Below, piece by piece: positions 36,155-46,151 of a stretch of 64,000 nt of DNA. Below the pieces are notes generated by a model. That model saw only the letters and a program-made list of their open reading frames with translations. It was not told where the DNA came from and ran no database searches. Source of the DNA: Pseudomonas migulae (GTDB lineage: Bacteria; Pseudomonadota; Gammaproteobacteria; Pseudomonadales; Pseudomonadaceae); the NCBI RefSeq assembly GCF_024169315.1, contig NZ_JALJWR010000001.1:517501-581500 (forward strand), given 5' to 3'. Each line of letters starts with the position of its first letter. The first letter of the stretch is position 1. A program made the translations under genes and the position numbers.

Positions 36155-38229
36155 CGGTCACGCTCGGCGGCCTGAAGTCGCGCACACGCGAGCAGTTCCA
36201 GGCGCCGGGCGGCGTCCGGGTCGTCGAGCAGCGCTTCGCTGTCACCGGGCAAACGACGCGACCAATTGGGGTGGGTGTCGATGGTACCGGGCAGATTGGC
36301 CTGCTGTTCGATGCCCAGGGCATCCTCCAGCGGCAGCAACACCAGCGGCGCCCGGGTGTGACCGAGGAAGCGGATGGCCGCATCGAGCACCTGATCGGTT
36401 TCGTGGGACTCTTCGCGAAAGTTCTGCGGGTCTTCGCTTAACACGCGGCGCAGGCCTTCGCGTTCCCGTTCACGATGATGGCGCCACTCGATTTCACCTT
36501 GGGCATCGACCAGCCCCAGTCGGGCATTCCAGTCGATATCGCGGCCATGCCACCAGCCATTGAGCGTCGGCAGGTCATGGGTGCTGGTGGTCGCCAGGGC
36601 GTTGTCCGGCCAATCGAGGATCGGCTTGAAGTGGGCGTTGTCCTGTTCGAACAGCATCACGCGCATGCCGAGGATCGAGCGGGCGATGAGTTTTTCCCGC
36701 AGGCTGTCCTCCACCGTACCGAGATCTTCGCCGAGGACGATGGCCTGATGCCGATGGGACTCCAGGGCCAGAAGGCGCAGAAGGTCGTCAACCGGGTAAT
36801 AGAGATAAGCGCCGTCAGCGGGTACTGCGCCGTTGGGGATCACCCACAGCCGTTGCAGGCCCATGACGTGATCGATGCGCAGACCGCCCGCGTGGGCGAA
36901 GTTGGCCCGGAGCATTTCGATGAAGGCGCGAAAGCCGTTGCGGACCAGGCCTTCGGGCGAAAACGCGGAAATCCCCCAGCCCTGGCCGGTGCGGTTGAGA
37001 ATGTCCGGCGGCGCGCCTACGGTCAGGGAGGCGAGCAATTCATCCTGGCGACTCCAGGCCTGGCTGCCACCACCGTCGGCACCCACCGCCAGGTCAGCGA
37101 TCAAGCCAATGCTCATGCCGCTGCTGCGGGCGGCGGTTTGCGCACGCTCCAGGCATCGGGTGATCAGCCATTGGCAGAAGGCAAAGAAGCCGATGCGCCC
37201 GGCATTCTCTTCGGCGAATTCGGCCAGTGCCGCGCTGCGTGGATCGCGCCATTGCTCGGGCCATTCGCGCCAGTCGAGGTTTTCACCCTTGGCGGCGCGG
37301 GCTTCCTGAATGGCTTCGAAGCGGCAGTGGTTTTCCAGGGCTTCGCCGGCCGCGTGGCGGAAACTGCTGAAGTCGGCATGCAGCGGGTGTTCGCCGTGGA
37401 CAAAGCCTTCGTACAGCGCCTGCAACAGCCGATGCTTGGCTTCGGCCGCAACGGGCCAGTCGATCAGTGGCAATGCTTCGAGGTGCTTGAGTTCAGCGGC
37501 GAGCCCCGTGGCATCAATCGCCGTGCGCATCGCGCGCTCACCCAGGATCGCGCCGGGCGCGGCGTACAAGCTGTTGAGAAACAAACGGCTGGACGGCGAA
37601 TAGGGGCTGTAGCGTTGGGTGTCGCTGCTGAACATCGCGTGCAGCGGACTGATCGCCAAGGCTTCGGCGCCCCGTTCACCGGCTACCCGGGCGAGATCCT
37701 CCAGTGCCTGGGTGTCGCCGAAACCGCCATCGCCGGGACGGCGCAGCGAATACAACTGCACGCTGAGGCCCCAGGCACGCGGGATCGGACTGTCGACGGC
37801 ATCGCCGACGCTGTAGCAGCGCGACGGTGCCACGGCCAGCGTAAAGGACTGGCCTTCAATGCTGACATGCTGGTAACCGACCGGAATCAGGCCGGGCAAC
37901 ATCGCCTCGGCATCCAGTTTCAGGTTGAGCCGCGAGCCATCTTCAAGGTGGACCTCGCAGGGTGTTTGCGGCTCGAAGTAGTGCGCCAGGTTCAGGCTCA
38001 CGCCCACGTCCGCGGTCAGCAACGGCGGCAGGTGTCGGGTCTGTTGCACCTGCTGCAATTCGAGCAGGCTGGCGTCGATTTCCTGTGCGCTGCCGGCCGG
38101 GTGGCCGAGTCCGGTCAGGACGTTGCGTAATACCGATGGAGCGACTTTCTGTGGGCGGCCGTTGGCGTCGATCCAGTCGACCGCCAGGCCAGCTCGGCTG
38201 GCCAGTATTTCCAGTTGCGCATCGCTCAT
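36151..38229 (-). CDS. malQ: 4-alpha-glucanotransferase (amylomaltase)
   Basis: MalQ, 692 residues, GH77. It transfers glucan segments between maltooligosaccharides, so it can supply chains long enough for TreY and recycle short ones. After an N-terminal extension (1-120) the barrel shows SPLHAMFSSDTQRYSPYSPSSR, GLRIDHVMGLQRLWVIP (nucleophile Asp), VLGEDLGTVEDSLRE (acid/base) and TSTHDLPTLNGWWHG. I chose MSDAQLEIL at 38229, which overlaps the treZ stop by four bases; the open frame further upstream is treZ sequence. Confidence 0.95.
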   Translation of the reverse strand: MSDAQLEILASRAGLAVDWIDANGRPQKVAPSVLRNVLTGLGHPAGSAQEIDASLLELQQVQQTRHLPPLLTADVGVSLNLAHYFEPQTPCEVHLEDGSRLNLKLDAEAMLPGLIPVGYQHVSIEGQSFTLAVAPSRCYSVGDAVDSPIPRAWGLSVQLYSLRRPGDGGFGDTQALEDLARVAGERGAEALAISPLHAMFSSDTQRYSPYSPSSRLFLNSLYAAPGAILGERAMRTAIDATGLAAELKHLEALPLIDWPVAAEAKHRLLQALYEGFVHGEHPLHADFSSFRHAAGEALENHCRFEAIQEARAAKGENLDWREWPEQWRDPRSAALAEFAEENAGRIGFFAFCQWLITRCLERAQTAARSSGMSIGLIADLAVGADGGGSQAWSRQDELLASLTVGAPPDILNRTGQGWGISAFSPEGLVRNGFRAFIEMLRANFAHAGGLRIDHVMGLQRLWVIPNGAVPADGAYLYYPVDDLLRLLALESHRHQAIVLGEDLGTVEDSLREKLIARSILGMRVMLFEQDNAHFKPILDWPDNALATTSTHDLPTLNGWWHGRDIDWNARLGLVDAQGEIEWRHHREREREGLRRVLSEDPQNFREESHETDQVLDAAIRFLGHTRAPLVLLPLEDALGIEQQANLPGTIDTHPNWSRRLPGDSEALLDDPDAARRLELLACARLQAAERDR

Positions 38230-40022
38230 TGGCGCTCTCCATCCGGGGGTAGCAAAGGGGCTGCGGCCGTGAGGCTGACTAGCGCGCAATACGGGGCAAG
38301 CGTGCCCTGATCCAACAGGTCGGCGGACTGCGGTGGGTGTTCGAACAACAACGAAGTGCCGGCCTGTGGGGAGTGGACCACTGGCGTGTCGCTGAGGTTC
38401 AGGTCAATGCGCAGCAGACTGCCGTCGCCCAGTTGCCAACGCGCCGTGACCGCGCCTCTGCCCAGCACATCGGCGCCCAGTGGATGGGCGCCGGGTACGT
38501 GCGGGACGATCCGCTCATGGCGGATTTTCAACAGTTGGCGATACAGCTGGTAAATGCCGGAGTCTCGACTGGAAGTCAGATCGGGACGAGAGTCTTCGAA
38601 GGTCTGCTGCGCATTCGGGTCGGGAATCCGTTCACGTTTCTCCGGATCGGCAAACGCATCGAACGCGGCGAACTCGTTACGTCGGCCTTCGCGGACCAGT
38701 TCCGCCAGTTCGCCGTGATGGCTGGTGAAGAACAGGAACGGTTGCTCGGCGGCGAACTCGTCGCCCATGAACATCAGCGGGATCATCGGCGACAACAGCA
38801 ACAGAGCGGTCGCGGCTTTCAGCGCGTCGGGGTGGGTCAGTTGCGGCAGACGTTCGCCAAACGCACGATTGCCGATCTGGTCATGGTTCTGCAAAAACAA
38901 CACGAACGCGCTGGGCGGCAGGTGCCCGCTGGGCTCGCCCCGCGCTTCACCGTGGCGGTTGGTGTGACCCTGGAACACGAAGCCTTGGCTCAGGCAGCGT
39001 GCCAGTTTCTCTGTGGGATTGTCCGCGTAGTCGGCGTAATAGGCATCGGTTTCACCGGTCAGCAGCACGTGCAACGCGTTGTGGCCGTCGTCGTTCCACT
39101 GCGCGTCGAACCCTTCCTGCAGCAGGCTGGCCTGGTTGTGCTCGTTTTCGACCGTCAACCAGACATGCCGCGCCGGGTCCGTCTGCTGGCGAATTCGTTG
39201 CGCCAGTTCCTGAAGAAAGTCCGGGCTTTCGATGGCGTGCACTGCATCAAAGCGCAATCCGTCAAAGCGGTATTCCAGCAACCACATCAACGCATTGTCG
39301 ATGAAGAAGTCGCGCACCTCGCGCCGCCGGAAATCGATGGCGGCGCCCCAGGGCGTGTGTTTGTCTTCATTGAAGAAGCCCTTGGCGTAGCGATGCAGGT
39401 AATTGCCATCCGGGCCGAAGTGGTTGTAGACCACGTCGAGAATCACCGCCAGGCCATGGCCGTGGGCTGTGTCGATCAGGTGCTTGAGTTGTTCGGGGGT
39501 ACCATAGGAGGCCTGGGGCGCGTAGGGCAGCACGCCGTCGTAGCCCCAGTTGCGGTCACCGGGAAATTGCGCAATGGGCATCAGTTCGATGGCCGTGATA
39601 CCCAGCGCCGTGAGTCGCTCGAGGTGCTGTTCGACTTCACTGAAGCCGCCCAGCGCGCCGACGTGCAACTCGTAGATCACCGCCTCGTTCCATGGCCGAC
39701 CCAACCATGTGCTGTGCTGCCAGGTGTAGGCGAGGGGATCGACCACCACGCTGTGCAGGTGAATGTCACCGGCCTGTGCGCGGGAGGCCGGGTCGGGGAC
39801 TTCAATCTCACCGTCGATGTTGTAGCGGTAACGCGTGCCGGCGGGGCAACGCGTTTTGATCACGAACCAGCCATCGGCCTGAGGCAGTAGCGGCAAGGAT
39901 TGTCCATCTTCCAGTTCGACACTGACAAAAAACGCATCTGGCGCCCACAAGGCAAAACGCGTGTGCTCTGCGTCCAGCATGATTGCGCCGTGGGGCCAGG
40001 TCTCAAGGGTCCGTAACGGCAT
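38226..40022 (-). CDS. treZ: Malto-oligosyltrehalose trehalohydrolase
   Basis: TreZ, 598 residues, GH13_10. It hydrolyses maltooligosyl-trehalose to release trehalose. An N-terminal CBM48-like domain (TRFALWAPDAFFVSVEL) precedes the barrel, with DGLRFDAVHAIESP (nucleophile), VENEHNQ and FLQNHDQIGNRAFGERL. It lies 14 bases downstream of glgA and overlaps malQ. Intact length. Confidence 0.95.
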   Translation of the reverse strand: MPLRTLETWPHGAIMLDAEHTRFALWAPDAFFVSVELEDGQSLPLLPQADGWFVIKTRCPAGTRYRYNIDGEIEVPDPASRAQAGDIHLHSVVVDPLAYTWQHSTWLGRPWNEAVIYELHVGALGGFSEVEQHLERLTALGITAIELMPIAQFPGDRNWGYDGVLPYAPQASYGTPEQLKHLIDTAHGHGLAVILDVVYNHFGPDGNYLHRYAKGFFNEDKHTPWGAAIDFRRREVRDFFIDNALMWLLEYRFDGLRFDAVHAIESPDFLQELAQRIRQQTDPARHVWLTVENEHNQASLLQEGFDAQWNDDGHNALHVLLTGETDAYYADYADNPTEKLARCLSQGFVFQGHTNRHGEARGEPSGHLPPSAFVLFLQNHDQIGNRAFGERLPQLTHPDALKAATALLLLSPMIPLMFMGDEFAAEQPFLFFTSHHGELAELVREGRRNEFAAFDAFADPEKRERIPDPNAQQTFEDSRPDLTSSRDSGIYQLYRQLLKIRHERIVPHVPGAHPLGADVLGRGAVTARWQLGDGSLLRIDLNLSDTPVVHSPQAGTSLLFEHPPQSADLLDQGTLAPYCALVSLTAAAPLLPPDGERQ

Positions 40023-40036
40023 TGTTCAAAAACCTC

Positions 40037-41623
40037 TTACTGTCTGTTCGATTTCCCCAGTGCTTTAGCAACAAGCTGCTCATAGAGTTCGGCGTAGGGT
40101 TCGACCGCCTTGCACCAGTTGAACGGTGCGGCCATGGCGCGGCAACGCATGGCGTTGAGCAGGTCGGGAAAGGCAAACACCTTGAAGGCACGGCTCAGGG
40201 CTTCCTGATAACTCTCCACGGTGGATTCGTCGAACAGGAAACCGGTCACGCCGTTTTCGATGGTGTCGGCCAGACCGCCGGTGTTGCGGGCAACCGGCAA
40301 CGAGCCGAAGCGCTGGGCATACATCTGGCTCAGGCCGCACGGTTCGTAACGCGATGGCATCAGCAGGAAATCACTGCCGGCGAACATGCGGCGCGCGTCG
40401 GTTTCGTTGAAGCCGATGCGTACACCGATTTGCCCCGGGAAACGCAGGGCCAGTTCACGCATGGCTTGTTCTTCTTCCGGCTCGCCACGACCGATGATCG
40501 CGATCTGGCCACCCGATTCGACGATGTACTCGGACACGGCTTCGGTCAGGTCCAGGCCTTTCTGGTAGACCAGGCGCGAAACCACGGCAAACAGCGGGCC
40601 TTCCGAATCATCCAGGCCAAACAGGTCGCGCACGTGCGCCGCGTTGACCGCCTTGCCTTCCCAGTCACCGATGCTGAACGGGTGGGACAGGTGCTCGTCG
40701 GTGGCGGCGTCCCAGCTCTCATCGATGCCATTGGGAATGCCGCTGAGCAGGCCTTGCTGGGTCTTGGCGGCGAGAAAGCCGTCGAGGCCGCAGCCGAAGG
40801 CCGGCGTGGTGATTTCCTGGGCGTAGGTGGCGCTGACCGTGGTGATGTGGCTCGAATACGCCATGCCGGCCTTGAGGAACGACATCTTGCCGTAGAACTC
40901 CATGCCTTCCTGTTGCAGGGCATGCGCGGGAATGCCCAGTTCAGGGCAGGACCCCAGACTGGTCACGCCTTGATAAGCGAGGTTGTGAATGGTGAACAGC
41001 GTCGGGGTGCGCTGCCCACGCCAGTGCATGTAGGCAGGCGCCAGGCCGGCGGGCCAGTCATGGGCGTGCACCAGGTCCGGGCACCAGTGGATCTGGGCGA
41101 GGTTGGCGGCGATATCGGCAGCGGCCAGGCCCAGGCGGGCGAAGCGGATATGGTTGTCCGGCCAGTCGCGACCGTTGTTGGCGCCGTAGGGCGACCCTTC
41201 GCGCTCGTAGAGTTCAGGGCAGATCAACACGTAAATGACCAGACCGTCGGGCATGTCCATGCGCCCGATCTTGCAGGGCGGCAGCGCGGCGTGACCACCG
41301 AGCTCACCAATAATATGAATCGGGTTTTCGCTGTGCAGCACTTGCGGGTAACCGGGGATCAGCACACGCACATCGTGCAATTGCGCCATGGCCCGGGGCA
41401 GCGCGGCCGAGACGTCGCCCAGACCGCCGGTCTTCACCAGGTCGGCGATTTCCGAGGTCACGAACAACACTTTCTTTCGATTGGGGTTCTGGCTGGCCAC
41501 CGGGGTCAGCGTCTTGGTGCTCGGGACGTTGATCGATTGGGCACTTGGGGCGCTCACGGCGCTCGTATCGCCGACCTGCTGATGAGCACGTTCTCCCTGA
41601 ATATCTAAAGCCGCACTGATCAT
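40037..41623 (-). CDS. glgA: Glycogen synthase
   Basis: GlgA, 528 residues, GT5. The catalytic part starts at KKVLFVTSEIADLVKTGGLGDVSAALP (sugar-nucleotide binding KTGGLGDV) and the C-terminal Rossmann domain holds PSRYEPCGLSQMYAQRFGSLPVARNTGGLADTI. About 50 residues before the catalytic start form a low-complexity Ser/Thr/Val/Ala extension not present in E. coli GlgA. I chose MISAALDIQ (41623), six bases after GGGAG; the frame is open further upstream but without motif. It is the first gene of the long minus-strand operon. No glgC (ADP-glucose synthesis) is visible in the window, so the donor must come from elsewhere or be another nucleotide sugar. Confidence 0.93.
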   Translation of the reverse strand: MISAALDIQGERAHQQVGDTSAVSAPSAQSINVPSTKTLTPVASQNPNRKKVLFVTSEIADLVKTGGLGDVSAALPRAMAQLHDVRVLIPGYPQVLHSENPIHIIGELGGHAALPPCKIGRMDMPDGLVIYVLICPELYEREGSPYGANNGRDWPDNHIRFARLGLAAADIAANLAQIHWCPDLVHAHDWPAGLAPAYMHWRGQRTPTLFTIHNLAYQGVTSLGSCPELGIPAHALQQEGMEFYGKMSFLKAGMAYSSHITTVSATYAQEITTPAFGCGLDGFLAAKTQQGLLSGIPNGIDESWDAATDEHLSHPFSIGDWEGKAVNAAHVRDLFGLDDSEGPLFAVVSRLVYQKGLDLTEAVSEYIVESGGQIAIIGRGEPEEEQAMRELALRFPGQIGVRIGFNETDARRMFAGSDFLLMPSRYEPCGLSQMYAQRFGSLPVARNTGGLADTIENGVTGFLFDESTVESYQEALSRAFKVFAFPDLLNAMRCRAMAAPFNWCKAVEPYAELYEQLVAKALGKSNRQ

Positions 41624-42178
41624 ATGAATCTCCCGTGTTGTTGATCTAATTCTCAGGTCTGGCAAACGGTGTTTCGTGGCCAATTCCTTTGGCTGGGCGC
41701 AAACGCGCGACGCATTGGTCAGCAAGCGCTGGCCATGCGTTGAAGCAGAATGGCTGGAGTGGACGTTGCAAGGATTGCACCAGTCGCAACGCACCTACCT
41801 TTCAGAGGACCGACCAAGAAGAGCAAAAGTTTCGATTTTTTTTGCACTTTGTGACCGACCGGTTTTGCCCCGCGAAAATGAGTCTAGGCCAGAACTTAGA
41901 GCGGTGAAGGTCATATGGCAAAATTGTTCGACAATCGGTTCAAAGAGGTACGGACGTACCGGATAGACACCGGAACGCCCCGACGAAGGGCATGTTTTTT
42001 TGCGATTGAGCCCCAAAAAGTAACCGGGCGTTCACACGAATGTGCGAGTGCTGTCATGCGTTCGCACTATTGTGGTGCGCGTTGAGGTCCCGCTTTTGGC
42101 CGAACCGCTGCCTTACTGCCGAGCGGGATGCCTTGTTATAGTTCGGGCCTCTTTTTTGCCCGGTAAAGGATCACTGCC
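41624..42178. other. 555-base divergent intergenic region between glgA and the crotonase gene
   Basis: This holds the promoters of both divergent genes and several small palindromes: ATTGT-TCG-ACAAT at 41923-41935, GGTACG-GA-CGTACC at 41947-41960, a weak GCCC..GGGC stem followed by seven T bases near 41979-42001, and GTGCGA..TCGCAC at 42042-42067. A 56-codon frame at 41915-42085 (start ATG, GAAGG four bases before it) overlaps these and has no family resemblance. I cannot decide between a leader, a small RNA and regulatory sites. Confidence 0.45.
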
Positions 42179-42991
42179 ATGTCTCAGTACACCGCGTTCA
42201 CCGTCGAACTGGCCGATAAAATTGCTCATGTGCAAATCAATCGTCCGGAGAAGATCAATGCGATGAACGCTGCGTTCTGGAAGGAGATCATCGAGATCTT
42301 CCAGTGGATCGACGACACCGACGAAGTGCGGGTGGTGGTGCTCAGTGGCGCCGGCAAACATTTCTCGTCCGGCATTGATCTGATGATGCTGGCCGGTGTG
42401 GCCAATGAGCTGGGCAAGGACGTTGGCCGCAATGCACGCTTGCTGCGCCGCAAGATTCTGGCGCTGCAAGCCTCCTTCAATGCCGTCGACAATTGCCGCA
42501 AGCCCGTGCTGGCGGCGATTCAGGGTTATTGCCTGGGTGGCGCGATCGACCTGATTGCCGCCTGCGACATGCGTTACGCCGCCGAAGACGCGCAATTCTC
42601 GATCAAGGAAATCGACATCGGCATGGCCGCCGACGTTGGCACCTTGCAACGCTTGCCGCGGATCATCGGTGACGGCATGCTGCGAGAACTGGCTTACACT
42701 GGTCGCTCGTTCGGCGCCGAGGAAGCGCGCACCATCGGCCTGGTCAATCGCGTCTACAGCGATACCGCGAGCCTGCTCGACGGTGTCATGGGCATTGCTC
42801 GCGACATCGCCAGCAAGTCGCCGATTGCGGTCACCGGCACCAAAGAGATGATCAGCTACATGCGCGATCATCGCATCGACGACGGCCTCGAATACGTCGC
42901 CACCTGGAACGCCGCCATGCTGCAATCCACTGATATGCGCGTGGCCATGGCCGCCCATTTGAGCAAACAGAAACCCGAATTTCTGGATTGA
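42179..42991 (+). CDS. Crotonase/enoyl-CoA hydratase family protein
   Basis: A 270-residue crotonase. Visible are NRPEKINAMN, the oxyanion-hole segment GAGKHFSSGIDLMML, KPVLAAIQGYCLGGAIDLIAACDMRYA and the acidic IKEIDIGMAADVGTLQRLP. This pattern (Glu and Asp after SIKE.DIGMAADVG) resembles delta3,5-delta2,4-dienoyl-CoA isomerases more than standard hydratases, so a role in unsaturated fatty-acid oxidation is likely. AAAGGA lies about nine bases before the ATG. It is separated from nudC by only seven bases. Confidence 0.85.
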   Translation: MSQYTAFTVELADKIAHVQINRPEKINAMNAAFWKEIIEIFQWIDDTDEVRVVVLSGAGKHFSSGIDLMMLAGVANELGKDVGRNARLLRRKILALQASFNAVDNCRKPVLAAIQGYCLGGAIDLIAACDMRYAAEDAQFSIKEIDIGMAADVGTLQRLPRIIGDGMLRELAYTGRSFGAEEARTIGLVNRVYSDTASLLDGVMGIARDIASKSPIAVTGTKEMISYMRDHRIDDGLEYVATWNAAMLQSTDMRVAMAAHLSKQKPEFLD

Positions 42992-42998
42992 TTGAAAA

Positions 42999-43829
42999 AT
43001 GACTTCACGCTGGACCACCGCAGTACTGGACACCGATCAACCGGGCGGCTGGGCCGTTGCGCGCAGCCCGGAAGGCTTTCTGTTCGATGACAATGGCGCG
43101 CTGTTCCCGCGCGAATGGCTCAAGCGTCAGGACCTGTCGATTCTTGCCGAACATGGCATAGGCCACCTGGATGACGAGCCGGTGTATCTGCTGGAACTGC
43201 GCAGTCACAGCGACGTGCCGGGCTGCAACTGGAAAGGCCTGCGGGCGTTCATGCTCGACGGTGATCACACCGTTTACAAGATGCTGGGTTATGCCGCGCA
43301 GATCGGCACCTGGGCCCGCGAGCACCGCTTTTGCGGCAATTGCGGGCAAGCCACCAGGCAAGTCTTCCGTGAACGGGCGATGTACTGCGAACCGTGCGAC
43401 CTGCGTTATTACCCGCGCATTTCGCCGAGCATGATCGTGCTGATCACCCGTGGCGATGAAGTGCTGCTGGCGCGTTCACCGCGGTTTGTCACCGGGGTCT
43501 ACAGCACGCTGGCGGGATTCGCCGAACCGGGCGAATCGGCCGAGGACTGCCTGATTCGCGAGGTTCGCGAGGAAGTGCAGATCGAGGTCAAGAACATCCA
43601 GTACATGGGCAGCCAGTGCTGGCCGTTTCCGCACTCGATGATGCTCGGCTTTCACGCCGAGTATGCCGGCGGCGAGATTATTTGCCAGGAAGACGAGATC
43701 GAGGACGCCCAGTGGTTCAACGTGCACGAGCTGCCGCCGTTGCCGGCGTCACGCTCGATTGCCCGTTACTTGATCGACGTTTATGTGGCGCGGCGTTTAG
43801 GCCACGCTGAACCAGTGTTGCCAGGCTAA
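42999..43829 (+). CDS. nudC: NAD(+) diphosphatase / NAD-cap decapping hydrolase NudC
   Basis: A 276-residue Nudix hydrolase that cleaves NAD(H) and removes NAD caps from RNA. The zinc ribbon (FCGNCG .. [12 protein letters not shown]) precedes the Nudix box [25 protein letters not shown], and the NADH-specific SQxWPFPxS motif appears as [11 protein letters not shown]. It is directly downstream of the crotonase gene (seven-base gap), so they are likely cotranscribed. Its last 33 bases overlap the 3' end of the convergent TauE/SafE gene. Confidence 0.93.
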   Translation: MTSRWTTAVLDTDQPGGWAVARSPEGFLFDDNGALFPREWLKRQDLSILAEHGIGHLDDEPVYLLELRSHSDVPGCNWKGLRAFMLDGDHTVYKMLGYAAQIGTWAREHRFCGNCGQATRQVFRERAMYCEPCDLRYYPRISPSMIVLITRGDEVLLARSPRFVTGVYSTLAGFAEPGESAEDCLIREVREEVQIEVKNIQYMGSQCWPFPHSMMLGFHAEYAGGEIICQEDEIEDAQWFNVHELPPLPASRSIARYLIDVYVARRLGHAEPVLPG

Positions 43830-44576
43830 CCGCACGGTCAGGCCCAGCACCACGGTGATGAACACCGGACGAATGAACTTGGCTCCGCCGCTGATGGCGG
43901 AGCGGGCGCCGAAAAATGCACCGACCATCACCGACAGGCCCATGCTCAGGCCGATGATCCAGTCCACCTGCCCGGAAAAGATGAACACCGACAGCGCCGC
44001 AATGTTGCTGACGAAGTTCATGCTGCGGGCCACGCCGCTGGCCTTCACCAGGTCGATGGGGTACATCAGCAGGCTGCTGACGGTCCAGAACGCGCCCGTG
44101 CCGGGGCCGGCCACGCCGTCGTAGAAACCGAGGCTGAAGCCTTGGGTCGATTGCCACTTTTTCTTGATCGGCGCGTTGCTGTCCAGCGGCGCTTTCGGCG
44201 TGCCACCAAACAACAGGTACAGGCCGCAGGCGAACACAATCACTGGCAGCATCTTGTTCAGCCATTCGGCGGGCAGGTAATGCGCAACCACCGCACCGGT
44301 CAACGCGCCGACCAGCGTGCCGACTATGGCGTGCACCCACTGCCGGGGATGGAACAGCTTGCGCCGGTAGAAGGTGAAGCTGGCGGTGGCCGAGCCGAAG
44401 GTCGAACTGAGTTTGTTGGTGCCCAGCACCAGATGCGGTGGCAGGCCGGCGGTCAGCAGCGCCGGGGTGGTCAACAGACCACCGCCGCCGGCAATGGCGT
44501 CGATGAAACCGGCAATGAAGGCGACAACGGCCAGAATGGCCAGGGTGGTGAGGTCAACACTGAGTTCGAAAGGCAT
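43797..44576 (-). CDS. TauE/SafE family anion permease
   Basis: A 259-residue membrane protein with about eight helices arranged as two repeats. The family marks are [20 protein letters not shown] and, in the second half, [15 protein letters not shown]. The family includes sulfite and organosulfur exporters; a link to sulfur is suggested by the sfnB/sfnG-like genes nearby, but that is only context. It ends tail-to-tail with nudC, overlapping by 33 bases. Confidence 0.88.
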   Translation of the reverse strand: MPFELSVDLTTLAILAVVAFIAGFIDAIAGGGGLLTTPALLTAGLPPHLVLGTNKLSSTFGSATASFTFYRRKLFHPRQWVHAIVGTLVGALTGAVVAHYLPAEWLNKMLPVIVFACGLYLLFGGTPKAPLDSNAPIKKKWQSTQGFSLGFYDGVAGPGTGAFWTVSSLLMYPIDLVKASGVARSMNFVSNIAALSVFIFSGQVDWIIGLSMGLSVMVGAFFGARSAISGGAKFIRPVFITVVLGLTVRLAWQHWFSVA

Positions 44577-44670
44577 GGAATCGGCTTATTCGGCGGGGCG
44601 CAGGAAAGGGCTGCGGGGAAGGGCCGGTATCTTACCTATATCCAACTTTTGCTGCGACCCATCCGGCCTC

Positions 44671-44735
44671 TTCGCGGGCAAGCCTCGCTCCTACAGGTCA
44701 TCACATTCCCCTGTGGGAGCGGGCTTGCCCGCGAA
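44671..44735. repeat. REP palindrome pair made of two REP subtypes
   Basis: One arm is GCAAGCCTCGCTCCTACAG (GTAGGAGCGAGG subtype), the other TGTGGGAGCGGGCTTGCCCG (GTGGGAGCGGG subtype). The pair is therefore imperfect at these positions. Confidence 0.85.
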
Positions 44736-44756
44736 GACTGACTGTCAGGCGCTACA

Positions 44757-45995
44757 TCACTTTGCGGCAGGCCCATTCCCGATCTGCCACACAAACGGCG
44801 GCTCAGTCCCGTTAATCGCCCAATCCCCGACAATCCGCGCCTTGTAGATCACCGGATTGTGCGACGACACCGTCCGCGCATTACGCCAATGCCGGTCCAG
44901 CGATTTACCCTCGCGAATATCCGAAGCCCCCAATGCATTGAACAGCTCGGTGGTCGCCCGCTGAATCAACTCTGACACCACTACCTGTGCTTTCGCCGAT
45001 TCGATTTCGGCGGCGACATTTGCCGCTCGTTCCAGCGCGTCATCCCCGGAAAACCGCGCCAGATACGCCCGTTGCGCCGGTTGTGCCGCCCTCAGGGCGC
45101 TGGCTTCAGCGGCGTACACCCACGCCGCCACTTCCCCGACCACCTGTTGCACCTGCGCATCCTCACTGGCGCGCGGTGCGTTGCCATGACTGTAAATACG
45201 TTTGCGCGCCTGCACCTGATGCGCCACATCACGCAACGCGGCGCGTCCGATCCCGGTGAGGGTGGCGAGCAAGACCAGTTGATAAAACGCCGTCTGGTAC
45301 TTGAAGCGGGTGGCGAAGTCGATGACGTTCTCGGCGTCCACCTCGGCATCGATAAACCGCGACGTGCCGCTGCCCGTGGTGCGCTGACCGAAACCGTCCC
45401 AGTCATCGCTTTGCACGATCCCCGGTTGGCGTGTACGCACCGCCGCGATCACGTCGCCACCGGTGTCACTGCGCTGGGCGTAGACATCGATCCAGTCGGA
45501 AAACAGGCTGCCGGTGCTGTAGAACTTCTCACCGTTGAGCCGCCAGCGGTCGCCATGGGGCGAGACTTTGGTGATCACATCGCCGATGGCCACGCTGCCG
45601 ATTTCCGTCCAGGCACAACCGACAATGTCGCCTTCGACGAAGCGTTTGAACCAGAGATCCCGGGCCGGTCCCGGCGTGGCGTTCAAGCGATCCTCGGCAA
45701 ACGCGAAATGCCCGCGCAGGGCTTGGGGCACGTTGGAATCGGCTTCGGCCAGTTCAATCAGCAGCTCAAACAACTGCGGCAGGGAGGCGCCGCCACCACC
45801 GTATTCGACCGGCACGCGCACCGCGCCGAAACCGGCTTCCTTGAGCCATTGAATCGGTTCGTGAGGCAGGCTGCGCGACTGTTCGCGCTCAACGGCCCCG
45901 GCGGCAATACGCTGGAAAATCGGCCGGAATCTCGCGGCCAGCGCTTCATAGTCAGTGCCAATGGACAGTGGATTGATTACCTGGTGTTCGGTCAT
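44757..45995 (-). CDS. sfnB: SfnB-type sulfur-acquisition flavin oxidoreductase (acyl-CoA dehydrogenase fold)
   Basis: A 412-residue acyl-CoA-dehydrogenase-fold protein similar to SfnB/DszC flavin monooxygenases used to obtain sulfur from organic compounds. Motifs: EAGFGAVRVPVEYGGGGASLPQLFELLIELAEADSNV, GCAWTEIGSV, LNGEKFYSTGSLFSDWIDVYA and the C-terminal HWRNARTVSSHNPVIYKARIVGDWAING. I chose MTEHQVIN (45995), eight bases after AAGGAG. It is divergent from sfnG, and that pair is the classic arrangement for using dimethyl sulfone or related compounds. The exact substrate cannot be read from sequence; sfnB is the best name by context. Confidence 0.78.
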   Translation of the reverse strand: MTEHQVINPLSIGTDYEALAARFRPIFQRIAAGAVEREQSRSLPHEPIQWLKEAGFGAVRVPVEYGGGGASLPQLFELLIELAEADSNVPQALRGHFAFAEDRLNATPGPARDLWFKRFVEGDIVGCAWTEIGSVAIGDVITKVSPHGDRWRLNGEKFYSTGSLFSDWIDVYAQRSDTGGDVIAAVRTRQPGIVQSDDWDGFGQRTTGSGTSRFIDAEVDAENVIDFATRFKYQTAFYQLVLLATLTGIGRAALRDVAHQVQARKRIYSHGNAPRASEDAQVQQVVGEVAAWVYAAEASALRAAQPAQRAYLARFSGDDALERAANVAAEIESAKAQVVVSELIQRATTELFNALGASDIREGKSLDRHWRNARTVSSHNPVIYKARIVGDWAINGTEPPFVWQIGNGPAAK

Positions 45996-46151
45996 GGGGG
46001 GCAGCTCCTTGGATCGGCAGTAGTGCCGAGGGGGATTGCAGGGACCATGCCGGGCGCTGGCAGCCAGGGTTTGCTGGGGATCGGTATTCCGATGCCGCTT
46101 GAACTGTTGCCGTACCAACAGTGCAGCAGCAAATTGCCCTTACACACCCAG

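Noticed and set aside
36475..41608. Three long plus-strand frames (36475-38130, 38337-39890, 39983-41608)
   Set aside because: Antisense to malQ, treZ and glgA; no domain resemblance and no ribosome sites.
41915..42085. 56-codon frame starting MAKLFDNRF with a possible ribosome site
   Set aside because: No family resemblance, and it overlaps several palindromes and a T-run, so regulatory or RNA function is at least as likely. Not listed as a gene.
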